Positions 25,119-49,706 of a stretch of DNA of 64,000 nt are shown here, one piece after another. The position numbers and the translations under genes are program-made. The DNA is from Berghia stephanieae (lineage: Eukaryota; Mollusca; Gastropoda; Nudibranchia; Aeolidiidae): positions 87,664,948 to 87,728,947 of the forward strand of contig CM067442.1 of NCBI GenBank assembly GCA_034508935.3, given 5' to 3'. The first letter of the stretch is position 1; each line of letters starts with the position of its first letter. The notes beneath the pieces were generated by a model. That model ran no database searches. It was not told the DNA's origin and was given only the letters and a program-made list of their open reading frames with translations.

Positions 25119-28100
25119 TCTTTTTTCATGACTGCAGTTTCAAACACTTTGTCCAACTTAGTCCTATTGCAGACCAATTTTTAAACGGAGGTGCTAGCTT
25201 TTCGATACCTTAGATGTGGCGAAAAGGCATTAATAACAGGCTAAGCTTAATTAATTCAGATTTATGAACTCGTGGATGGGAATTAACCCTTCACTTCCCT
25301 CAAAAACGTTATTTGGGGGTGCTCAATCAGCTGTGGAAACAATTTTGCATAATTGTCCAAATGCAAGAGTAAAGTGGATTGACAAATATATGCCCATTTC
25401 TGATTTACTGGGCTCTTAAACAGTGATTTTAAATTCAACCTCAAAGACATGAATTTGAATTGCCGCCTCTTTTTAATTCAGTGCAATGTTTTGTGATTCA
25501 TAATGAATCTTCTAATTGTATTTCATTGAATGTAAATAAACATCTGTGAACAGAAGTATTTACGTATGCTAGACCAGTTGAAATTAATGCCAAAATTTGA
25601 TTAAATTTCATTTCATCAGCATCATTTTTTAATAATTACTTTCATGCCATTATAATCTGTTTTGTTTTGTGTGTTGTTTTTTTTTTTTTAAGAGATGATG
25701 TTGCAATGTAGAGAAGGTCCAATTACATCATATTTTGTATTTTAACAAGGTGATCAAAAATATTTGTTATTTATGGAAAAATAATTAATATTTCCTCATA
25801 TTTCTCTCGGGTAATAACACGAGTAAGTACAAGTTTAATTTTCAATGTTGATCCAGACCATTTCAAAGCATGATTTTGAATTGTATACATTTTTTTTTTT
25901 TTCCGGAAATTGATAGTAATAAGTTTCCCCTTTCAAACGACCAAATAATAGTGCTGGAGATGGTTAACAACTTTAAAATTTTGAAATTTCTAGAAATGTG
26001 AAATCTCAGCCATTTCCTCTTCTCTCCCCCCCCCCCCCCCCCCCCCTTTTTTTTTTTTTTTCTCCAATACACTGTTTAAAATTAAGTTCAAATACTTGAC
26101 GATGTTTGCTATATTTAATATCATTGTAAACTACCATGTAGTATCCATTTACCATGACAGAATGACTGCATTGAAAGTTTCACTTGATTGTAATTCCTCC
26201 TTATCCATATCCATTATTTCTGATTTATTAAGAAATTTTGAAAATAAAATCATACATTTAGATGGGAAAAAGATAAAGGTATTGTGTGCCTTTTTTTTTT
26301 TTTTAAAGTAACCTGAAGAAAAGTTAAAGGTTTTTTTTTTTTTCATTAAAACTGGAAGGTGAGGTCTGTGAATGGCTATGCTACATATTGCTAATCATTT
26401 AAAACTTAGCTTATTTTCATGTCTTTAAGGAAGATAGTTTTCTGATGCAGCTCTATTCTGGTTGGCTGCAGAGGAATGTTTATAGCTTGCAGGCACGGGT
26501 AGTCTGCCCCAGGTTAAGTTGTACTTATTTAAACTGAAAAACTCACTTTATTTTGATTAATTGATAACGGGTTATGAACTCTTTTCATATTTTTTTTGTC
26601 ACCCAAAAAATTTGACTGAATTAGTGTAAGCAAATTGATTATTTTTCATCGTGAAATCAGAATGGCCTTTTAAAACAAAATTCACTTCCTTATCTCCTCT
26701 CTAATAAAGTAGTAATTATTAATTTTCTAAGCCTCTATTCTGTTGGTTTGCCTAAAACTAGTTGAAATAGAAAAGGTAGAGTAAGTTGTGAAATGACTGA
26801 AGTCATTTCCAGATTTTAAACAGCTGCTACACACAGTGTTTGGTTGAATCATTTTTAAAAAAATTTTTTTCGTAGTGCCATTGGTTTATTATAGCCATTC
26901 ATTGTATTGTAATCACAGCTCGGTATAAATAATTAATCAAACTTTGTCCGTGAATTTTATTTTTTCATGTCATAAATGTAAATCCGGTTTATATTTCTGC
27001 TTGAAAATTGTTCAATCCATAAATCTTGTTGAGGTCAAGTTTAGTTTTTTTTTAAATTAAAATTTTAAATTATATTTTGGTGATGTTGACTTAAAAAGGT
27101 CACAAAAATACAATTTGAAAAATTGACAGTGTATTATTTAATTTTCTCTGGAAAATGGCGTTCACACAATTTATAGTCATCAGATTTGTGATCTGAATAT
27201 TCATTAGAAAGTGAAAATGAAAATTGCCATTCACACTTCACACTTAGATCAAGATCCTTGTAGACTTGTGTCATTTGAGCAATATTTATCATTCCTTATG
27301 TTGATGCTGAACAATTGACACTTGTGCTTTGTGTAATGTGAGATGTTTAGTTTGACAGATTATGTGTGGTGAAAATAGATTTGATTTGCCCCAACAATTT
27401 TGATGATACAGTTAGGAATAAAACAGCATTTGAAAATGATGAATCCTCTATATTGTTCGCTTTGTTATATTTATAAACTCATTCCTTGACATTGAGGACA
27501 GATGTAAGTGTTGGCTTTCTGGGATGGGGAAAGCGAGAATTTTCTTCAAAATTTGACAACTGCTTCGTATCGAGTGCATTGCTACTCACTATTAAACAGT
27601 CATGTGCTGTTAATTGTGTATTATTAAAACAATCCGCACTAAAAATATTTACCTTTTTTAGGGTGTGACAGAACCTTTGGAACACGGGATAGAATTAAAC
27701 CATTGGAGTCTATAAGTTGGAACTATCTTTGTGAAGGATGATAATGCAATTTGACAGTATATCATGTCACTACCACTACTATAACAACCATTATCACTTC
27801 ATCATCATCACTACTACTACATCCACCAACACCACATCATCCTCACTACCACCAGTGCTACAATCACTACCATTCGGTTTTGGAGCTTTACTTCATTTGA
27901 AAGAAGGAAACTTTGGGATTGTATTTGACATTGTGTTTATATTATATCAATAGTTCTAATCAGTTACCTATTTAGAACTATACAATATGTAAACACAGTG
28001 CCAAATACCATCCCAATTCCCTTTTCTTGTGTGCGGAAATTCCTCTTTCAGGATTGAAATTCCTACGAGTACGAGTGGTGTCTGAAATTCCTGTGAGCCA

Positions 28101-28247
28101 AATTTAAAGTTGGTGTCCTGTCATCTCATTGTTTTGATTTGAAATGAAACTTTTTGGTTTCATCCATGCCTTTCTGGAGTCTTTATTTCTTTATCTTTTG
28201 GTTGTAAATCATTTTTGGGTTCTTCAATTATGTTTTTTTAAGTAACA

Positions 28248-28794
28248 TTTCTGGGTGGGGTACCCGACCTCCCATAGCGGTCAGGGAGATACTTGCTGTG
28301 CCTTCTATCCCCCTGTATCTGTTTTCCAATTGCTTTCTGTCTTTGTCTTGGAATGAGGTTTCTTAGTTTTGTCTTGACCCTGGCCGGAGTTCTTGAATGG
28401 GAGGGAAACAGTCGAATGTATAGTTTTGGGTGATGATAATTTTTTCATTGTCAATCATCTCTCTGTTATGTAGTTTTATGTTTGTTTTTTTTTTAACATG
28501 ATTTGTAAACAAACATTTGAGTGTATTCCTTTTGTCTTAGTGGGATCTGGTGCTTGTGTCTGGGTGAGACTTTTAGGTGATCTCAAACTAAGTACACTGA
28601 ACTGATAGTGTACTCTTGGAATCTACATCTGTTCCCTATTTTAACCATTTCCCCTATGTCTTACTTTTCCCTCAAGTCCTTTCGATTGTACATCAAGAAT
28701 GTTTTTACTATCCAATTTTCTTCCTTTTTACTGGCGCCTATATGACCAAAATGTGTTGCAATTCCAAGCGCCGTGAAATCCTTAAAAACAAACA
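28248..28794 (+). mobile_element. SINE-like element (0.53-kb family), near full length
   Basis: Bounded by AAGTAACA on both sides (28240-28247 and 28795-28802). It begins TTTCTGGGTGGGGTACCCGA and keeps all family landmarks. The 3' hairpin region has an extra 'attcca' inserted before 'agcgccgt'. Confidence 0.85.
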
Positions 28795-28802
28795 TAAGTA
28801 AC

Positions 28803-29040
28803 AGTTGAGTGTATCCCTTTTGACAAAGATGCTTTGGCAGTGTCAGTATGGGACTAGCAACAAGGATAGATTACTCTAGGATCTTCTTTTGACCTCTCTT
28901 GAACTTGTTGGTTTTTGTTTTTTTAGGGGCTTATTAGCCTGATCAAAATCTTTTAACAATTTTATTATCCTCCTTTTTACCTCTGCTGAAATGACGTAAT
29001 TGTGTCACAAGCGTAGTAAAACCCCTAACACCAACAACAA
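28803..29040 (+). mobile_element. Older 3' fragment of the same SINE-like family
   Basis: Directly follows the copy at 28248. Shares 'gagtgtatcccttttg', 'tcctttttacctctgctgaaatgac' style words and an ending 'gtcacaagcgtagtaaaacc' that corresponds to the family 3' hairpin. Strongly diverged. Confidence 0.55.
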
Positions 29041-31896
29041 TGGGATTTGATGCATTCACATTCTAAGGTAAAACTAAAACAATTGGAAAGCATAAATAAT
29101 ATAACTTCTTTGAATGTTTTTCTTTTCATTTGTGTTTTCATAGATCTAAACCAGCAGCAGTGAAAACATTTATTTTAATGACCACCCTGGATCTATGTTA
29201 CTTTGGTTCTGCAACTCCTTTGACTTTCAAAAAGGGATGTTGAGACTGAAGATGTAAAAGCACTTTTATCAACTGACACATGAAGGATTGATAACATCTT
29301 TTATGAGTAAAAGAAAGGAGGGGGGGGGGGGGGGGGGGGGGGGGATTCTGAATTAAATTCCATGAAACTGAAACGAACAATAAACAAGACATGGAGGTGA
29401 CCTGAACTAAATCAATGTTTATTATTTTATTTATAAATATATATGCAAGTAATAATAAATTGAGAATCCTAAAATCTAAGAACTGAACAAAACAAAAAAT
29501 TTCTTTAATATCTAAGTTTGTTCATAATAAGCTTAATTAATATTAATATGGTAATTTATAATACATGGTAAATCAAAAGAAATATTTGTCCCTTGAAAAA
29601 AACTATATATTTTATTTTAAAAAGAAGAAAGATAAAAAGATGCAATTCATCTTTAACTACCAAGTGCGTATTGGGATTCTTTCTCTCACAAATCAACTGT
29701 ATGCAATTATTTATTGATAGGAATTAATTACTAAAGTGCTGGATTCACGCATACTTTTATTACTGATAATTCACAATCCATGTCAAATCTCTATGACTGG
29801 AAAAGTTTACTTTTGCAAAATTAGAGGAAATGAAGTTACAATAAGGCAGTGATAAGTGAGAATAATTAGTGCAATTTTGTGAGCGCCAGTTAATAAAAAT
29901 TGATTGAACTTTGATTGTAATGAATTATATGTTTAAGATCCCATTCCCTCCATGAAAGCTCAAAACAAAACCAAGAAAAAAAAAGTAAATTTATAAAATA
30001 AATGAAATATAAAGCAAGATAAAAACCCAAAAGACCTAATGTCTGACAAAATCGCTGATTTTTTAAAATATTCATACAGTTGTGTCCAGTTCAAAGTTAT
30101 GAGCTATGCTGGTGAATGAATCTTGAAAAAACAAGCTGCTTGACTAGTCTTAGTGTGTAGTCTCGTTTTGATGCCGTTTTATTGATCTAGTTACTTTGCT
30201 ACCTCAAGGTTTCCACCAAGCAAGCAAAAGGCCAGAATAATTGTTCTTTGTAAAAATAAGTTCTTAGTCTAGAAACGGGAACAACTGAATTATTTTAGGT
30301 ATATTCAGCCAACAAGGAAGCAAAAGGCCAGAATAATATTCTTCGATAAATGAGTAGCTTACTTTCAAAACGTCCTAAGTCACATCCACAAAGGAAATGA
30401 GTTAACAATCTCAAGCTATCTTTTGGACCCCATAGAATAACTAGAGAAAATTTGGAATTCCAAAACACTCGGGGTCTTGTTCTATGAGGCACACAAGACA
30501 AGAATTCTCCTCTTTAAGTCGATGAATAAATGACAACAAATTGCGGTTCTCTTTGAATGATGAAAATGGGACTTCGCATATTTTGAAAGTCAACTACTCA
30601 AATGAGCTCTTACTCTTAGTCTAGAAACAAGCAATTTAGTTAAATAGCAATGTTTTACCATTGTTAGAGACTCACATCATACTAAAAGAAAGTATACGTC
30701 CAAAACTAAAGTACATACAATATTTTCATAAATTATTCTGAAGTTTTATTGTCTGAATCGATTGTAAATTATATTGTTTGTATTCTCATTGTGGTAGTTG
30801 AACACTCCAACAGGTAAAAAATTTTCAATCTCGTAACCATGAAAAAAATATTTATGATTAGCTAGATTATATCAATGTTAAACAGTGATTATCACAGAAT
30901 AACAATCATAAGCATTATAAGGTCTTTACAATTTTCAAGTAAAATGTTACACCTTTTCAGTGGCCACATTCTAACAACACTTATAATGTCCAAGGGGACC
31001 GGGAGAACAAAAATAAAACATGCTGGTTTACGCTGATTTTAAGTCCAGCAAGCAATAAAACAACTGATACATTTACAAGTTAATTTTAGATAAACCCACT
31101 CATTCCAATGGGGTCATTTCTACAGCAATATTTTTATTAAGTTAATCAAACTTGAACTGAGAATAAAAAATCCAATGATTGCATAAATTAGGAAAATACT
31201 GTGACGTTTTAGTTATTAATTTAACTTAACTATGCTGAAAATTATATTGTAAAAATGCCTGCTCCCCAGTTTATCACAAAAGATACTGACACAATATTCA
31301 TAAAGATTAAAACATTGGTAAAGTGTATAAATATATTGATTACATCAAATGATACAATGTATAAGTAAGCAATGGAATGACTATCAGAATACAAATAAAA
31401 ATAATAAAGAGTTTTGATTGTGGTTAGAGCCAATATATTATTTAAAGAATGACATGCCAAGATCACAATAATGTACATTAAAGACCATATAAGCAACCTT
31501 AAAAATTGTATGTATATACATATATATAACATACATATTTCTAAACTCCAAAAATCCAGTAAGTTCTGCAAAGTCAGAAATTAGTAACAGGAAAGTTGAG
31601 TATAAAAATGACGCCGTTGGATCAATTAGCAAAAGTAATCTAAATATCTTCCTTATCTAAATATAGTTATGAATAAATGCAGAGGATGATAGGGTAAGGC
31701 AGATTTGTGAGATTTATGCAATAAGGTAAGTTAACTATGTACAAAATCTCAAGAAATCAGATGAGAGCAGAAAAAAAACCAACCCCCCATCCCCAAAACA
31801 GATGACTTTTTTTTTACTTACTTCAATTTATACCAAGAATAAACATTTTTTGGGAAGTTGACTGATTTGACGTTCAAAGCAACCATTTTTTTTCTC

Positions 31897-44918
<13,022 letters not shown>

Positions 44919-45130
44919 GGTTGCCATACACAAATAGGAACGGAGAGAATATTTACAAGAATAAAATTGACATTATTAATTTTTTAGAGGCTTTGAATAT
45001 TCTTATACGATTTAAAATAACATTATAATTTTGCTTTAAATGTCATTGTTTTCTTGAAATATTTTTGGAAATGTAAAAAGATCGGAGAGAATATCGAAAT
45101 CAAAAGTGAAAGTAACCCAAAACAAAGGAA
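44919..45130. promoter_or_regulatory. Shared FAM161/COQ6 start region (candidate two-way promoter)
   Basis: Only 212 bases separate the FAM161 start codon (minus strand, 44918) from the COQ6 start codon (plus strand, 45131). The DNA is AT-rich, with no CpG-rich block and no obvious TATA box at the right distance. The two repeats 'cggagagaatat' at 44940-44951 and 45082-45093 are the only notable internal structure. Both 5' untranslated regions must lie here unless a leader exon is further away. Confidence 0.65.
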
Positions 45131-45361
45131 ATGGCGTACCGATTGATAGTCAAGAAGTTTTCAAGGATACTTGTTGCGAGAGGGAATTATTTAATAAATT
45201 CGTTTTCATACTCATCAAATAGTGAAGCGAAACGAGATGAAGAATACGCAGACATTGTCATTTCTGGTGGGGGGATGGTTGGAGCTGCTATGGCCTGCTC
45301 ACTTGGTAAACTCTACGTCCTCCTCACCTTACCTGACTGTCCTGTTCTCTCATTCACTTCA

Positions 45362-45423
<62 letters not shown>

Positions 45424-45888
45424 TCTTCTCTCTCTCTTTCCTTCTCTCTCTCCAACTCTCTCTCTCTTTATCCCCTTCACTCTCCCGCTTTCTCTCTCTC
45501 TAGGTAGTCTGGTCGTCATAGCCTACAATTCAAGAACATTATAAAAAGGTAGCGTCAATTATTGCCAAGGACCTTGACAATTGTCAAATCGTCAATTGCC
45601 AAGGACCTTGACAATTGTCAAATCGTCAATTGCCAAGGACCGTGTCAGTCCATCAACTACGCATGTGTACTTTTAACTGCCACGGAGTACTTCTTTAGTG
45701 TCACGAAGTGATGTATTGCCACAGAGTGATGTTATTAATATTTATATTAATTATCTAATAATACTCTCTTTTACTCTTCTTACTTTGTCATTTTCTCTCT
45801 TTTTTTTTTAATCTCACACTCTTACTGTCATTATCTCTTTTCCCTCTCTGCCATTTTTTCCTCTGTGCGTGTATTTCTCTGTCATTTC

Positions 45889-45966
<78 letters not shown>

Positions 45967-48204
45967 TTCTTCTTTTTGTCACGGACCTTGCCAGTTGGTA
46001 GATCGTCAACTATTTACTATTAACTACCACAGATTGATCTTGTTGCACAAAAGTTTTATGTTAATAGTTCCTTATTAAGACGAAGTGCAGTATATTTCCT
46101 TTAAATTTAAAATAAAGGAAATCTTACTTTTCTATTTAATCTAGATAGGACTTGGCAGGATTTGCCACTTCGTCCTTCTGGGGTTTTTTCCCCCGCTGAA
46201 TCAGAAATTAACAGTAATTTTTGTTTTGATATTATTTTAACTCATCTTGAAATTTGTGAAAAGACAAAAATTAAAAACACATGCCAACAAGTGTTGACTT
46301 GATCATTTCCACAACGATTGACAAGGAATGGAAGAAAGTGACGGGATTCGAGATTCGTATGCGCGCAAATTGAGGTTCGACTGACATCACCACATGCAGC
46401 TGAAGAGTTCCAATTTGACTCCTTGGCAGTTGATGAACCGTCAACTACCAAGGACTCACTCCTTGGCAATTGACACTTCCTATAAAAAAAGTTTCCCCCT
46501 CCCAAACCCCCTACGAGAACAAGAATACTGGGGATGGAGGAGCTTTCGGAAGGCCTCCCTTAAATTCACTCACTCAGTCACTTGACCGCTGGTTGGGGGG
46601 GGGGGGGATTTGAGGCGAGGGGTGCCATGCATCTCGACCATCATTGGCCTTCTCTATCAATCTCTATCAACTCGTACAACATCAATACTGTCCATTCATG
46701 TCCTTGATCTCATCTGGCCCATTTCCCTTAGTCTTCCTCTTCTCTGTTGTTCTTCCACTGCGGCGAAGGTGCAGACTCCTTCACAATCCGTGCCACGCAT
46801 CTCGGTCATTGGCCTTCTCTATCAACCCATACAACGTCAATACTGTCCATTCATGTCCTTGGTGTTATCTGGCCCCATATCCCTTCCTCTTCTCTGTTGA
46901 CTTTCCACTGTACCTTGCCAGAACTGTCTTGTACAAGCTGTCATGTCTTGCCAGATTTCTGGTGGGGGGATGGTTGGAGCCATAGAGAATACAGGACTAG
47001 AGGGGACAACAGGTAGGAAAACGTCATCAAAAGTGGCTAGTGAGAGGTCGAGTGCCGCCATTTTCTTGGATATGAAACCAGGGACGCTGTGCGATTTAAT
47101 CTCTAATGAATGTCTTTGACTGAGCTCGCTAAACCTTGATTTGTGGATGGAAAATAGAAAAAAAAAGGCCAGGTTTATGATGATAAACCAAATTAGACAT
47201 ATTAAACTACACTTTTACTTGTACATTTAGACTTGGCTCCAATGATCGGGTTTATATTAATAACTTAAAAATAATATTATGAATAATTTATAACTCCCTT
47301 ATTTGTGGGGCGATTTTGTCATTCGTGGTATCAATTTTATTGTAATAAAGAGATAGGAACTTGAGAGCTATTTTTTCTGACGCGAAATTATTACTTTGTA
47401 ATTATAGCACTAAGAAAAGTAGTTGGTAAATAAATTTGGTACACCTCTTTGATATGCCGCCACCGTCCATTCGTGTAGAATTGTGAATCTCACCGTCGAT
47501 GTATTACGCTATTGTTACGCAAGGAATATAACATCTTTTTGAGTAGTCCTAAAAGCTAAAATCTAAAAGTAAAAACTATAATTCTGAGGAATTTGAAAGT
47601 CACATTGTTGAAATCAGCTTGAAAAAAGAAGAACATTGGTCCTTATTTCAGAAAAATCGGTTGAAAACCAACTGTTTTACGAATAAATTTGATTTTAAAA
47701 ATTGCTTTTGTTTATTTTAGTTTTTTTTAGCAAATTTTTTATTTATCTGCCGATTTTCTTGATTTTTATATCTTTCTTTATATCACAGTGAGACGAGATC
47801 AGTGATATACTTTGTTTGTTTCAAATGTAACTAGAACATAATTTGGCGTTTTTACCTATCAACCGTGCCTGGATAATATATTCAGCAACGGGGTAATTGT
47901 GACGCAACTATGCCATGAGCGTCTTTCAATGATGGTTCAGTCCATTGTTGACGGCTGTTTAGCCATAAGTGACCGTAGAAAACGAAAAGGCGACTGCAGA
48001 CATCAAAGGGTCGGCTTATATCATCTACTCTCCCATAAAGAATCTGAACACGAGAGGTTGAGCGCCACCATTTTCTTTAACCAGGGACGATTAGCCACTA
48101 AAAATTGGCTGTTGCCCGGTCTGCCTCCTAGTCTGTGGTTGGAACTGCCATGACTTGCTCACTTGGTAAACACTATCTACGTCCTCTCCTCACCTACCCG
48201 TCCT

Positions 48205-48286
<82 letters not shown>

Positions 48287-48612
48287 CTCTCTGTCTCACA
48301 GGTGTGAGGGGTGCAGCCTTCTTCACAATCCAGTGCCACACATCTCAGTCATTGGCCTTCTCTATCAACTCGTACAACGTCAATACTGTCCATTCATGTC
48401 CTTGGTGTTATCCGGCCCCATTTCCCTTAATCTTTCTCTTCTCTGTTGACCTTCCACTGTGCCTTGCCAGAACTGTCTTGTACAAGCTGTTATGCCTTAC
48501 CAGATTTCTGGTGGGGGATGGTTGGAGCTGTCATGACTTGCTCACTTGGTAAACAATATCTACATCCTCTCCTCACCTACCCGTCCTGTTTTCTCTCCCT
48601 CTCTCTTTCTCT

Positions 48613-48682
<70 letters not shown>

Positions 48683-49616
48683 CACCCTCTCTTTCTTTCT
48701 CTCTCTATGTGTAGGTATTAAAGATGAATAATTTATATTTACATTAAATTCACTCACTCGTTCACATGACGGGAGGTGTTGGGAGGGGGGGGGGGGGGGG
48801 CTGGATTGTGGCAAGGGATGCAGCCTTCAACCATTGCCCCATCTCGGTCATTGGCCTTCTCATCAACTTGTACAACGCCAATACTGTCCATAAAACCCAT
48901 TTTCCTTTGTCTTCCACTTCTCTGTTGACCTTCCACTGTGCCGTGCCAGAACTTTCTTGTACAAGCTGTCATGTCCAAACCATGATTTTTCTGTCTTTTA
49001 ACTGTTATAAGCAGTGGTTCCAGTCTTCATGTAGATAAATAGGCCATTTCGAAACATTTAATATGATACCTCACCTTTTGATGTAGGATAAACGGTTCCA
49101 AAGTTATGATGATTTAACTACTCAAACTTTACCTTTGCAAAAAGCTCAAAATCTGTGACTGGGAATTCCTAACAGGACAGCCTTTCGATAAGCTGACTAC
49201 TGGTTGAAACGGGACGTTAGCATGGAGAAGAGGGTTGGTCACCTGTGGCCAAAATTAAACATCCTGTGAACCTTTAAATCTCAATGAAATTCAGTCTTAG
49301 CATGGATAAATGAACTATCTAGATGAGGTGTCTTTTATTTTGTGACTTATTACAGTTTTTGCACTCTTAATTTTGAAAATAATGACAAAAGTTTTAAATT
49401 AATCTAATTTCTTTATCAAACTAACTTTTTACAGAACAGGCCTACATTGAAGAAGCTTTAAAATAATACCAAATCCGTTCAGATACTGCGAAAATTGATG
49501 CAACAGTGATTATGTGAAATTGTGTTATTCAAATTTTTACCCAAACTAGCGTTTCACTTTTCCAATGGCTTATCGGCACCTGTTTGTGGCTGTAATCAGG
49601 TTACCTAGTATATGTA

Positions 49617-49706
<90 letters not shown>

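Larger units (their letters stand above)
23590..31896. other. Convergent intergenic region between XPO1 and FAM161
   Basis: The 3' ends of XPO1 (+) and FAM161 (-) face each other across 8.3 kb. It holds XPO1 3' untranslated sequence, two well-preserved SINE-like copies (24588-25118, 28248-28794), one older 3' fragment (28803-29040), an ACC/ATC-rich array (about 27760-27865), poly-G/C tracts (26027-26046, 29319-29343), and AT-rich DNA. At 30215-30240 and 30313-30340 the phrase 'gcaaaaggccagaataat' recurs. I saw no open frame resembling a protein. Confidence 0.7.
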
